Shown: one piece after another, positions 52,185 to 62,200 of the stretch | Position numbering within the stretch: the stretch's first letter is position 1 | Layout of the letters: the number at the start of each line of letters is the position of its first letter | Assembly: GCA_015075405.1 (NCBI GenBank) | Contig: JABTUK010000002.1 | Span: 620,001-684,000, forward strand | Direction: 5' to 3' | Length of the DNA stretch: 64,000 nt | Source of the DNA: Anaerolineales bacterium | Lineage (GTDB): Bacteria > Chloroflexota > Anaerolineae > 4572-78 > J111 | The notes under the pieces: model-generated | The model's database searches: none | What the model was told of the DNA's origin: nothing | Seen by the model: only the letters and a program-made list of their open reading frames with translations | Position numbers and translations under genes: made by a program

Positions 52185-53933
52185 TCATTTTCGCTGCACG
52201 GCGAGCATGGTAATATCATCGTATTGGTTGGCCCCGGCCACGTGGATATTTAAGGTGGTCTCGATCAGGTCGAGCAAGGCCGCGGCCGAGGCAACCGGTT
52301 GGGCCAGCAGCGAGCGCAAATTTTCCCGGCCAAACATCTCACCGGCCGAATTTTGGGCATCAATCACCCCATCTGTAAAGGCGTATAAGGTATCGCCCGG
52401 CTCCAGGTACACCTGCTGAATTTTGAAATCCATATCGGCAAATAAGCCAACCACCGGGCCGGTCGGGGTTAAAGCGGCTTTTACCCCCTCGGACCCCAAA
52501 ATTTCGGGCGACTCGTGGCCGCCGTTCAAGTAGATGAGCGAGCCGGTGACCGGGTTCAAAACACCCAAAAAAAGCGAGGCAAACATACTGGCCCGATAAT
52601 GGGTGCGGGCGACGTAGTTGTTGGTTAGTGTGACCATATTTTTCAACGTACTCGCATCATCAAATGGGCCGGCGGCTCCTTCCGGCTGGCCGGTCGAATA
52701 GATCAAATGCGCCGAAGCCCGGATCAGACTGCGGAAGAGGGTCATAAACAGGGCCGCACCCACGCCTTTACCGCAGACATCACCCAGCACCAAAACCACT
52801 CTATCGCCGCCCGCCAGCGGAAAAGCATCGTAGAAATCTCCGGCCACTTCCCGCGCCGCCTGAAAACGAGCCGCAATTTCCCAACCGGGCAGTTGTGGCA
52901 GTTGTTCCGGCAGAAATCCGGCCTGAATTTCCCGGCCAATTTCCAGCTCCCGCTCCAGGCCGCGCTTGGCTTGTTGAATGGCCTCGAAAAGCCGCGCATT
53001 TTGAATGGCGGCGCCCACATTGGCGGCAATAGTGGACAGCAAGCGCACATCGTTGTCGTTAAAACGCCCTTCCTGTTTGGTGCTTTGAACGCTGATAACC
53101 CCGATACTTTGCTGTCCAAGCTGGATGGGTACCCCCAAAAAGGATTTAGCCTGGCTGCCAATCTGCTCTGCGCCTAACCCATTTCGGTGCTGCTCAAAAT
53201 TGTGATTAATGAGCAGGGGTTGGCCTGACTCGATAATTTTGGAGGTTAAACCCTGCCCAAAATAAATTGACTCGCCCACCAGCCGCTGCCCACCCTCATA
53301 ATCATAAGGGAAATGGATCATGTTTGTCTGCGGGTCATACAGGGCCAGATAGACAATATCGGCCGCAAACGTCTGGCGCATCTGCTCGCCGATCAGGTCC
53401 AACAGCGAATTAAACTCCAACTCGGCGTTAAGGGCCTGGCTGATGATATTGACCGTCGTTAATTCGGCAGTGCGTTGGCGGCTTTCGGCCAGCCGTTGGG
53501 CCAGTTCGGTCTGAGCAGTCTGTAAAGCCGCTTCCGTGGTCCGCCAGCGGGGCAACAGGATGCGCAAAATGGCCCGCGATGCCGCCGGGCTGGTCTCCAA
53601 AAGATGGTCGAACTGCTCCCGGCTGATTGCCAATAGCACGCTGTCGGTGCGAGCCACCACACTGGCCAGGCGAGGCGCGTCGTCAAGCAGTGATATTTCG
53701 CCGATGACTTCACCGGGTTCGCGGACGGCCAGAAGCATATCGCCGGTAGCCGAAGCTTTGATGATATCAAGCTGGCCCTCTTTGATGATATAAGCCCGGT
53801 CACTGGCGCTGCCTTCGGCAAACAACAGGTCGCCGGTTTTAAGCTGGATCACTTCGGCCAGTTGGCTCAGCAGCTCCAAGTCGCTCTCCGATAAATCGGC
53901 CAGCAGTGGGATTTTCCTCAAAAAATCGCGCAT
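52185..53933 (-). CDS. SpoIIE-type PP2C phosphatase with cNMP-binding and GAF domains
   Basis: 582 residues. The cyclic-nucleotide-binding fold is at ~1-125 (LLFAEGSASDRAYIIKEGQL, GEVIGEISLLDDAPRLASVV). A short coiled coil leads to a GAF domain at ~165-320. The SpoIIE phosphatase is at ~385-580, with metal residues in VAGDFYDAF, LGDVCGKGVGAALFM, AFTDGVIDAQ and QYDDITML. It would dephosphorylate STAS proteins in response to small molecules. It starts 2 bases after STAS gene 1, so the two are tightly coupled. All metal ligands are seen. Confidence 0.92.
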   Translation of the reverse strand: MRDFLRKIPLLADLSESDLELLSQLAEVIQLKTGDLLFAEGSASDRAYIIKEGQLDIIKASATGDMLLAVREPGEVIGEISLLDDAPRLASVVARTDSVLLAISREQFDHLLETSPAASRAILRILLPRWRTTEAALQTAQTELAQRLAESRQRTAELTTVNIISQALNAELEFNSLLDLIGEQMRQTFAADIVYLALYDPQTNMIHFPYDYEGGQRLVGESIYFGQGLTSKIIESGQPLLINHNFEQHRNGLGAEQIGSQAKSFLGVPIQLGQQSIGVISVQSTKQEGRFNDNDVRLLSTIAANVGAAIQNARLFEAIQQAKRGLERELEIGREIQAGFLPEQLPQLPGWEIAARFQAAREVAGDFYDAFPLAGGDRVVLVLGDVCGKGVGAALFMTLFRSLIRASAHLIYSTGQPEGAAGPFDDASTLKNMVTLTNNYVARTHYRASMFASLFLGVLNPVTGSLIYLNGGHESPEILGSEGVKAALTPTGPVVGLFADMDFKIQQVYLEPGDTLYAFTDGVIDAQNSAGEMFGRENLRSLLAQPVASAAALLDLIETTLNIHVAGANQYDDITMLAVQRK

Positions 53934-53935
53934 CT

Positions 53936-54346
53936 CTAAAACGAGGCGATGGCCGTATCCAGGTCGGTGTGAATTTCAAAAAATTGGGTCAGCCCCGACA
54001 TTTCCAGCACCTTCTGTATCTGCGGCTGCGGGTTGAATAATTTGAGATGCTGCTGCAACCCCGAGCCGCGATCGCGGTCAATATCATGAAAAACGTTCCA
54101 GCCCGCCTCCAAATCGGGCATTTCATCGCCCCGTATTAGCAAAGCCAGACTGTGCAGGGCAGCCAGACCAGAACTACCCATAAAGGCGGTATCGCTCATA
54201 TCCAGTAGAATATCCCGAGCGCCGGCGTCGTACACTTCCTTACCTTTGCTAATCAAAGTCTGAAAGCTGGAAGCGTCGAGGTCGCCATGGGTTTGAAGGA
54301 TTGTTACCGGAACTCGACCCTGAGCTTGCTTAACCGTAATCTCCAT
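53936..54346 (-). CDS. STAS anti-anti-sigma factor (RsbV-like), gene 1
   Basis: 136 residues, paralogue of the STAS gene at 51688. Marks are RVPVTILQTHGDLDASSFQT, ARDILLDMSDTAFMGSSGLA and ALHSLALLIRGDEMPDLEAG. The SSGL Ser is the phosphorylation site. It is first in the operon (STAS-SpoIIE-STAS-RsbW order). Two antagonists with one kinase and one phosphatase suggest two inputs or two targets. No sigma factor gene is nearby. Confidence 0.88.
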   Translation of the reverse strand: MEITVKQAQGRVPVTILQTHGDLDASSFQTLISKGKEVYDAGARDILLDMSDTAFMGSSGLAALHSLALLIRGDEMPDLEAGWNVFHDIDRDRGSGLQQHLKLFNPQPQIQKVLEMSGLTQFFEIHTDLDTAIASF

Positions 54347-54404
54347 CTACTATCGGCTCCTTATTTTGGTTAAGTTACTTTTGGTATTGAACTGCTGGCA
54401 TCGG

Positions 54405-54485
54405 TGAACAGTCATCAGTTAGCAGTGACCAGTAATCAGTAATTAGTCAACTGATTACTGATTACTGACCCCTGATGACTGTCTC
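54405..54485. repeat. Word-type inverted repeat (CAGTAATCAGT family)
   Basis: GTCATCAGTTAGCAGTGACC and further CAGTAATC words are mirrored by TGATTACTGATTACTGACCC ending GATGACTGTC. It is the same family as 38343-38403. It lies in the divergent gap (54347-54605) between the STAS operon and the membrane-protein gene, where promoters for both should be. Confidence 0.82.
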
Positions 54486-54605
54486 AAGCGGTAAAGTGAG
54501 GTGGTTTGATTTTACCACGAGTAGAGTAAGTGGGCAATGTATCTGTCATAAACCGCCAAAAGCATTATTTTTTGAGTCATCCTATTCGTGGTATGATGAG
54601 GCGGT

Positions 54606-57413
54606 ATGAATAAAAAATTCCGTCCCCATCTAGTTGTTATCAGCCTTTATACCCTGCTGGCCCTCGTTTTCACCTGGCCGCTGGCGGTCCATTTCACCAC
54701 CCACGTGCCCGGCGAGGCTACCTGGGCCTTTGATGAGTCCACGTTTCTCTGGAATATGTGGTGGTTCAAATACAGCCTGCTGAATTTGGGCCAGACCCCG
54801 CTGGAGTCGAATTACATCTTTTTTCCGCTGGGCATCAAACTGACTACCTACACCTTTAACCTGTTCAACGCCGCCTTTGGTTTGCCGCTGCAACTCGCCT
54901 TTTCCCTGCCCCCGGCCAGTAATTTAACCTTGCTCTTCTCCTTCATTTCCAGCGCCTACGGTATGTTTCTGTTGTCGCTATATCTAATCCGCCGACCGGG
55001 GACCGAAGACCGGAGACCGGAGCGGACCCGCCTCTTTCCCCCCACTCCCTACTCCCTACTACTTACTCCCTATCCCGCTGCTTTTGCGGCTGGGGCTGTT
55101 TTTGCCTTCTCGGCCAGCCGGATGATGTATGCCGCCCTGGGCCATTACAATTTTGTCACCATCCAATGGTTTCCCTTCTACACCCTTTTTCTCCTCAAAA
55201 CCCTCCATCGAGGCGGCTGGAAAACCATCTTCCTGACCGGCCTCTTTGCCGCCCTCTGCCTCTATGCTGAATTGACCTTTAGCGTGTTTTTAATCTTTTT
55301 GACGCTCATTTTGTGGATCAGCGAATGGCGAATGATGAATGGCGAAAAATTTACCATTCACCATTCGCTTATTCGCTTATTCGCCATTGGCTTTATCACC
55401 TTCCTGCTCACCGGCCCCTTCATTCTGTCCGTCCTGCCCGATTTTCTCGATCCCGCTTACGCCGAGCCGGGCTGGGGCGAGGGCCTCAAACTCAGCGCCG
55501 ACCTGGCCGGCCTGGTGACGTTGACGCCGCTGCATCCCCTCTCTGACCAGGAGTGGCTGCGAGAACTGCGGGCGGTGGTCGAGGGCACGGGGCGTTTCAG
55601 CGATGTCAATACCCTTTTTTTAGGGTACGGAATTTTGGCTCTGGCTCTGCTAGGCTTTGTGGTTTGCCGCCGCCAGGGCTGGGTCTGGCTGGGGAGCGCG
55701 CTTATTTTTACCGTGCTCAGCCTCGGCCCGCTGTTAACCCTTTACGGCCAGAACCGTTTTAATCTGGATGGTCTCGAAGTCACCTTTCCCCTCCCTTTTG
55801 CCCTGCTCCATTATATCCCCCTCATCAACGCCAACCGCGTCCCCAACCGCTTCGGCATCCCGCTGACCATGTCGTTGGCTGTGCTGGTCAGCTTCGCCGT
55901 GTCAAGTGTCATGTATCATGTGTCACGTATCACGCATCACGCACCACGCACCACGCACCACTTCCTACTCCTTACTTCCTACTCCCTACTCCTTCTTCTC
56001 CTTCTCTTCGACCAGTATAGCGTCCCCCTGCCCTTATCCGATGCTCGTATTCCAGATGTCTACCGGCAAATTGGCGCGGAGCCGGATAGTTTTACCCTGC
56101 TGCAACTACCGCTTGGCTGGCGCAACAGTTATGGCACCCTCGGCGCAGAGCAGACTCAATTGCAATACTATCAATCGGCCCACCAACAGGCCATTCTAGG
56201 GGGCAACACCTCGCGCAACCCGGTTTTTAAATTTGATTACTACGCCAACATTCCGCTGTTCAAGGCGTTGACTGACACTGAACTTTACACCCCGGCAGAC
56301 GAGACTACCCTCCAGCGGGCGCGGCTTCAGGCCGCTGATTTGATGACCCTGTATAACATCAAATATCTGGTCATTCATGATCCCCTGCCCTATCGCAAAC
56401 CCTATGAAGATACCTTCACTGCCACCCGCCAACTGGCTCTCGATCTGATTCCCCACGATCCCCAACCCAGCTATCAAAGTTCCGGCGTGCAGGTGTTTGC
56501 TGCGCAACAAAGCGACATCCCCAATCCACTGATCCTCGATTTTGGTGACTGGAGCAGCGACCCTTACCGGGGTGAAGGCTGGACTAGCAACGAGGAAATC
56601 TTTGCGGCTACAGCTAACTGGGCGACTGCCGCCGAAGCTGCCCTCTTTTTTCCTGTTCGCGGCCCTGGCGACCGGTATGCGTCTATTCAGATTGCTCCAT
56701 TCAGTTATCCGGGGATGTCGGGTCAAAGTGTTGTTTTGGTTTTGAACGGTCATTTGTTGTTGGATAATTTTTCTCTATACGAAGGCTGGCAAGTTATTGA
56801 GGCCCTTTTGCCCGAAAGGTATCTGACCCCCGGCTTGAACCGGCTGACGCTGCGGTTTGCCGAAACAGCCCAGCCTCGCCAGGTATTACCGGCCAATCGG
56901 CTGATAGGACAGACCGAAATTGAGACCCCGCTTGATCTGGAAATCAGCAGCGGTAGTGATTTTGCTTTTATTTCAGTGGGTTTTGGCGAGGAGAAGATTG
57001 ACGCTTCCGCTCACCGGCGGGGGGTGAATGTAGCGGTTATCGAGCCGCAGTCGGGCCAGCTTTTGGCCGTGAAAGGCTTCGATACGGCCGCCAACACTTT
57101 TGAAGCAGCGGCTTTGAGTCAGTTTATCACCGAAATTCCGGCGGGGCAGATTGTGCTGCTCGCCAGCCAGGGATTGGAGGCGACAGCTTTTTTTACCAGC
57201 GACACCCAGGCGGCGCTGCAATCTCTCGGCCTGGATACGGCGGCGCTCCGCGTCCCCTTTGCCGCCATCGGCGTCAAAAATGCTGCTGCCGGCGCCGCTT
57301 TGCAAACCAATGCCGGCAGCGCCGGGACAGCCTATCTACGCCTGGGCGCTTCCCCCGATACCCGCTCGCTGGCGGCGGCAGTGGATAAGGTCATCATCTC
57401 GCGGCCAGAATAG
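54606..57413 (+). CDS. Large multi-pass membrane protein, GT-C / YfhO-like
   Basis: 935 residues with about 11 membrane helices in the first ~520 and a soluble beta-rich C-terminal half. The first loop has FDESTFLWNMWWFKYSLLNL and the helices include FAAGAVFAFSASRMMYAALG. The pattern is that of GT-C-fold lipid-linked sugar transferases, but no exact family is claimed. Three word repeats are inserted in frame: 54992-55074 (PYSLLLTPYP), 55320-55388 (WRMMNGEKFTIHHS) and 55902-56003 (HVSRITHHAPRTTHH). All fall in loops or at helix ends. The C-terminal domain resembles an outer-face carbohydrate-binding sandwich. Confidence 0.72.
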   Translation: MNKKFRPHLVVISLYTLLALVFTWPLAVHFTTHVPGEATWAFDESTFLWNMWWFKYSLLNLGQTPLESNYIFFPLGIKLTTYTFNLFNAAFGLPLQLAFSLPPASNLTLLFSFISSAYGMFLLSLYLIRRPGTEDRRPERTRLFPPTPYSLLLTPYPAAFAAGAVFAFSASRMMYAALGHYNFVTIQWFPFYTLFLLKTLHRGGWKTIFLTGLFAALCLYAELTFSVFLIFLTLILWISEWRMMNGEKFTIHHSLIRLFAIGFITFLLTGPFILSVLPDFLDPAYAEPGWGEGLKLSADLAGLVTLTPLHPLSDQEWLRELRAVVEGTGRFSDVNTLFLGYGILALALLGFVVCRRQGWVWLGSALIFTVLSLGPLLTLYGQNRFNLDGLEVTFPLPFALLHYIPLINANRVPNRFGIPLTMSLAVLVSFAVSSVMYHVSRITHHAPRTTHHFLLLTSYSLLLLLLLFDQYSVPLPLSDARIPDVYRQIGAEPDSFTLLQLPLGWRNSYGTLGAEQTQLQYYQSAHQQAILGGNTSRNPVFKFDYYANIPLFKALTDTELYTPADETTLQRARLQAADLMTLYNIKYLVIHDPLPYRKPYEDTFTATRQLALDLIPHDPQPSYQSSGVQVFAAQQSDIPNPLILDFGDWSSDPYRGEGWTSNEEIFAATANWATAAEAALFFPVRGPGDRYASIQIAPFSYPGMSGQSVVLVLNGHLLLDNFSLYEGWQVIEALLPERYLTPGLNRLTLRFAETAQPRQVLPANRLIGQTEIETPLDLEISSGSDFAFISVGFGEEKIDASAHRRGVNVAVIEPQSGQLLAVKGFDTAANTFEAAALSQFITEIPAGQIVLLASQGLEATAFFTSDTQAALQSLGLDTAALRVPFAAIGVKNAAAGAALQTNAGSAGTAYLRLGASPDTRSLAAAVDKVIISRPE

Positions 57414-57495
57414 CCAAACTTTTTTGCCTTTCGTGCAATTCAGGGCTGAAAATTTGTCGCTTTTCAGGAAATGTCGGGCAGTGAGTTTCTTCTTC

Positions 57496-57861
57496 TCAGC
57501 CACCGGCCAGTTTTACCTTATAGCCCAACCCCTTGAGTTTTTCGGCCACTTTATCCCGGTGATCGCCCTGAACTTCGATTATCTGGAGACCATCCTCCTG
57601 TTTAACCGTACCGCCCGCGCCGCACAACGCTTTGAGGGTTTTTGAAAGCTCGGTCAAATCCGTTTCGGTCAAGACAAAGCCGGAGATGACCGTGACGGTC
57701 TTGCCGCCACGCCCTTTTTTGTCGCGCATAATCTTTAAATTTTGCTGCTGCGGCGGCAGCGAACTGCGCCGGCCTACCGGCCCAGCCTCTTTTTTGCGCT
57801 CATCCCCACTTTTGGTTGAATAGACCAATTTGTTACTTTTGGGTAAATTCGCCATCTTCAT
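57496..57861 (-). CDS. SUI1/YciH-family translation initiation-like factor
   Basis: 121 residues; ATG 57855 would give 119. The C-terminal 70 residues carry the SUI1 fold: GGKTVTVISGFVLTETDLTE, LKALCGAGGTVKQEDGLQII and EVQGDHRDKVAEKLKGLGYK. The basic N-terminus is a flexible tail. Bacterial YciH/SUI1 proteins bind the 30S subunit and check initiation fidelity. It is a single-gene unit. Gap repeats of CATTCACAATTCGCAATT type precede it (57858-57898). Confidence 0.9.
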   Translation of the reverse strand: MKMANLPKSNKLVYSTKSGDERKKEAGPVGRRSSLPPQQQNLKIMRDKKGRGGKTVTVISGFVLTETDLTELSKTLKALCGAGGTVKQEDGLQIIEVQGDHRDKVAEKLKGLGYKVKLAGG

Positions 57862-57895
57862 TCACAATTCGCAATTGACAATTCATTATTCACAA

Positions 57896-58279
57896 TTAGT
57901 ACGCGCCCAAATCGCGCAGCCGGTCGTCGCTGATGCCAAAATGATGGGCTATTTCGTGCTTGACCGTGTGTTGAACCCGCCGCATCACTTCCTCTGGGGT
58001 GCGGCAGACCTGCTCGATGCTCAGGCGGTAGATGGTAATTTTGTCGGGCAGGACCATGCCGTAATGGCTCGACCGTTTGGTGAGGGGAATGCCGTGATAC
58101 AGGCCAAACAAAAGCTGGCCGGGCTTCAGCCCCACCGACCGCCGTTCGGCCTCGCTCGGCCAGTCGGCCACCACCACCTCGATATTTTGCAACTGTTGTT
58201 GAAAAAATTCCGGCAAATCGTCTAGGGCTTGTCCAACCAGTTGCTCAAACTCTTCCACGGTAAATTTTGGATTTGCCAT
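57896..58279 (-). CDS. Metallopeptidase-family protein (zincin-like)
   Basis: 127 residues from ATG 58279; further upstream the frame reads through repeat DNA (GCCTCACGAGTCATCGC). The zinc motif HTVKHEIAHHFGISDDRLRD (HExxH) lies near the C-terminus. Upstream are FEQLVGQALDDLPEFFQQQL and GLKPGQLLFGLYHGIP. It matches the small putative metallopeptidase family (Zincin_1), whose substrates are unknown. Confidence 0.85.
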   Translation of the reverse strand: MANPKFTVEEFEQLVGQALDDLPEFFQQQLQNIEVVVADWPSEAERRSVGLKPGQLLFGLYHGIPLTKRSSHYGMVLPDKITIYRLSIEQVCRTPEEVMRRVQHTVKHEIAHHFGISDDRLRDLGAY

Positions 58280-58444
58280 TCTTTGCCTCATCGCCTCACG
58301 AGTCATCGCGTCCTGGTATTGTATGTAAAAAAGAAGAAAACGGAAAGCACCAAGCCCCATTTTGCGGATGACAATTGAGGATTAGCCTCTTTTATGCTAC
58401 ACTGCCCGGCAGTTTTTGACACCCTGCCCAGGAGTAAAAGCTAC

Positions 58445-59128
58445 GTGAGACTATCCACCACAGATTTTCGGCCTTATTTACAGCCAACCTATTTTATAGA
58501 CAGCGACTCGCCCGCCGTCATCGAATTTGCTCAGACCGCTGCCGGTGGCGGCCAAACCGACATCGAGAAAGCGGTCAACCTTTACTACGCCGTGCGCGAT
58601 CAAATCCGCTACCGAGTTTACGATCTCGTTTTTGAACCATATAAGTTCAAGGCCAGCACCACCCTGGCGGAAAAGGTCAGTTTTTGTATCCCCAAAGCCG
58701 CGTTGCTGGCCGCGGCGGCGCGTGTACTCGACATTCCCAGCCGGCTTGGCTTTGCCGATGTGCGCAATCACCTCAGCAGCGGGCGGCTGCTCGACATTAT
58801 GCGGACCGATGTGTTTATCTATCACGGTTACACCGAGCTGTTCCTGGCCGGACGCTGGGTTAAGGCTACGCCCGCCTTCAACCTATCGCTGTGCCAGAAA
58901 TTCGGAGTGCTGCCGTTGGAGTTTGACGGGCGGCGCGACTCCATCTTCCACCCCTTCGACGCCCAGGGCCAACACCATATGGAATACCTGCGCGATCACG
59001 GTCACTTTGCCGACCTGCCTTTTGAGCAGATGATGGCCGCGCTGGCCCAAGGGTATCCGCATCTGTTGGGTCCCAACGGCTCCGGCTGGCCCCACGGCGA
59101 CCTCGAGCGGGAGGCAACAAAGACTTAG
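58445..59128 (+). CDS. Transglutaminase-like cysteine protease-fold protein
   Basis: 227 residues from GTG 58445, with AGGAG 11 bases upstream; an in-frame ATG at 58394 is possible but has no ribosome site. The core is VNLYYAVRDQIRYRVYDLVF, the Cys in KVSFCIPKAALLAAAARVLD, the His in YHGYTELFLAGRWVKATPAF and a following Asp-rich strand. The Cys-His-Asp layout suggests peptide or amide chemistry, but the Cys sits in FCIPK rather than the usual GxCxxxA, as in many bacterial relatives. The substrate is unknown. Confidence 0.85.
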   Translation: MRLSTTDFRPYLQPTYFIDSDSPAVIEFAQTAAGGGQTDIEKAVNLYYAVRDQIRYRVYDLVFEPYKFKASTTLAEKVSFCIPKAALLAAAARVLDIPSRLGFADVRNHLSSGRLLDIMRTDVFIYHGYTELFLAGRWVKATPAFNLSLCQKFGVLPLEFDGRRDSIFHPFDAQGQHHMEYLRDHGHFADLPFEQMMAALAQGYPHLLGPNGSGWPHGDLEREATKT

Positions 59129-59147
59129 GCATTTCAAAGAAAATAAT

Positions 59148-59259
59148 GTAACTGCTCAGCCCTCATGTCATTTCGAGGCCGTAGGCCGAGAAATCCCTAC
59201 CGCTACATCGGCCTCAGAGATTTCTCCCTTCGGTCGAAATGACATGGCTGAGTAGTTAC
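59148..59259. repeat. Dispersed ~112-bp palindromic element, copy 4 (opposite orientation)
   Basis: GTAACTGCTCAGCCCTCATG opens the element and GACATGGCTGAGTAGTTAC closes it. The inner arms are swapped relative to copies 1-3: TCGAGGCCGTAGGCCGAGAA comes first and CTCCCTTCGGTCGAAATGAC last. The body is therefore inverted. It lies after the transglutaminase-like gene and before the oxidase gene on the same strand. Confidence 0.88.
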
Positions 59260-59287
59260 GAACTGCCTTACGTACGGGACAAATAGA

Positions 59288-62200
59288 ATGAATTTATCTT
59301 CCAGCCTGCCCGATTTTTTCAACGATCTCCAAAAACGCATCAGCGGCGACCTGCGTACCGACCGTTACAGCCGCATCCTCTATAGCACCGACGCCAGCAG
59401 CTACCGGGTGATGCCCCACGGCGTACTCATCCCCAAAACGGTGGAGGACATCCAGGCGGCCATGGAACTGGCGGCCAAATATAAAATTCCTGTCTTGCCG
59501 CGAGCGGCGGGCAGCAGCCTGGCCGGACAGGCCGTTAACGAGGCGCTGGTGATTGACGTGAGCCGTTACCTGGACCGGGTGCTGGAAATCAACCGCGAAG
59601 AACATTGGGTGCGGCTCCAGCCGGGGGTGGTGCTGGACGAACTCAACAACCAGCTCAAACCGCTGGGTCTGCAATTTGGCCCCGACCCGGCCAGCAGCAA
59701 CCGGGCGGCGCTCGGCGGAATCGTCGGCAACAACGCTTCCGGCAGCCACTCCATCCTCTACGGCATGACCGCCGACCACGTGCTGGAGATGGACGTTATT
59801 CTCAGCGATGGCAGCCCGGCTCATTTCGGTCCGCTGGAAGCCGCTGCGCTGAGCCAATACCAGCAGCGAACTGGCCTGGAAGGCGAGCTTTATCGCGGTA
59901 TTACTCAACTGACCCAAACCCAGGCTAATGTCATCCGGGCCGGAACGCCCCACCACTGGCGGCGCTGCGGCGGCTACAACCTGGATCGGCTGATCGAGGG
60001 GCCGTCCTTCCTCTTGCCGCCCGACCCCCGCTTTAACCTGGCCGCTTTGATTTGCGGATCGGAGGGCACGCTGGCGACCATGACCGAAATCAAGCTCAAC
60101 CTCGTGCCCCGCCCCCGCCTGACCGCCCTGGCTCTGGTCCAGTTCGATGATTTGTACGAAGCGTTGACCGCCACGCCGGTCATTCTGCAAACTGAGCCTT
60201 CCGCCGTGGAACTGCTGGATAACCTGGGGCTGACCATGTGCCGTGAAGTTCCGGAGTATGCCCGCCTGCTGGCGACCTTCATCCAGGGCCGGCCCTACTG
60301 CATCCTGATCACCGAATTTTACGGCGAGAGCGAAGCGGAACTCAAGGCCAAAGTTGACCGGCTGGCGCGGCACATGCAAAAAGAAAAAGTCAACGGTACA
60401 GTGGTTCCGCTGCTCAACCCGGCCCTACAGAACAACGTCTGGGCCGTGCGTAAAGCCGGTTTGGGGCTGTTGATGAGCGTCAAAGGGGATTACAAGCCGA
60501 CGCCTTTCATCGAAGATGCCGCCGTGCCGGTCGAACACCTGGCCGAATACATTACCCGCGTGGAGCAGTTTTGCCTCGACCTGGGCACAAAAGTGAGTTA
60601 TTATGCCCACGCCAGCGCCGGCTGCCTGCACATCCGGCCTCTAATCAATGCCAAGCTGGCCGGCGAGGTAGACAAGCTGCCGCGTATCGCTTCGTTTGCG
60701 GCAGAACTGGTCAGCGGCTATGGCGGGGCCATCTCCAGCGAACATGGCGATGGCCGCTCCCGCAGTTGGCTGAACGAAAAATTTTTTGGGCCTGAACTAT
60801 ACGGCCTATACCGGCAGGTCAAGTACATTTTCGACCCGCACCATTTGCTCAACCCCGGCAATATTGTAGACGCCCCACCTATGACTGCCCATCTGCGCTA
60901 CGGCCCTGAGTATGCGGTCATCCCGCTCCGAGAACACCTGGATTTTTCCACCGATCAGGGTTTTCATCGAGCGGTTGAAATGTGCAACGGGGCCGGGGTT
61001 TGCCGCAAAAAAACCGGCGGAACGATGTGCCCCAGCTTTATGGTCACCCGTGACGAAGAGCACAGCACCCGCGGCCGGGCCAACGCCCTGCGCTCCGCTC
61101 TATCCGGCGCGCTGCCCGCCGAGGAACTGACCAGCCCGCGCATGTACGAGGTACTGGACTTGTGCATCGAGTGCAAAGCCTGCAAAGCCGAATGTCCCTC
61201 CTCGGTGGATATGACCAAAATCAAATTCGAGTTTTTGGCCCATTATTATGAAAAGCACCCGGTTCCGCTGCGGGCCAAACTCTTTGCCGATATCGCCTTT
61301 TTTAGCCATCTCAGCAGTGGCTTGACTGCGCCGCTGGCCAACAGCTTGCTAAAAAACGGCCTGGTCCGCTGGGGCCTGGAAAAATTCCTCGGCATCAGCC
61401 GCCAGCGCCCCCTGCCCGAATTTGCAAGTGAGCCGTTTACACGCTGGTTCAAACGGAAGTCGGGGATCAGTAGTCAGAGGTCAGTAGTCAGAAGTCAGAA
61501 GGGGCAAGAGGGAGTAGGCGAGGACGCAACACGCAACACGCAACATGCAAGATGGTCAGTCAACGGTCAGTTATCCCCGGTCTCCGGTCCCTGGTCTCCG
61601 GTCGTTCTCTTCAACGACACCTTCAACACCTACAACTACCCGCATGTCGCCATTGCCGCCACCGAGGTGTTGGAAGCCGCCGGGTTTGAGGTCATTCTGC
61701 CCGGCCACAAATGCTGCGGCCGGCCCATGATGTCGAAGGGGTTGGTCAAGCAGGCCCGCCGGGCGGCGCGAGAGACGCTTGAGCGGCTGGCCCCGCTGGC
61801 CGAGCAGGGCTGGCCGATTATCGGGTTGGAACCAAGCTGTCTGCTCTCGATGCGCGATGAATACTTTTCCCTATTGCCCGGCGACCCGCGCGTCAAGCTG
61901 GTAGCCGACCACTGTTTTACCTTTGAAGAGTTCATCGCTCGCCTGGCCGATGCCGGTGAACTAAACCTCCATTTCAGCGGCGTTTCTCGCCCGGTGCTGC
62001 TGCACGGCCACTGCCACCAAAAAGCGCTGGTGGGGACGGCGCCCAGCAAACGCACCCTGACCCTGCCCGGCCACAGCGTGACCGAAATTGACTCCGGCTG
62101 CTGCGGCATGGCCGGCGCCTTTGGCTATGAAGCTGAACATTACGACATCTCACTGGCCATGGCCGAACGCCGTTTGCTGCCGGCCATTCGGCAAAAAAAT

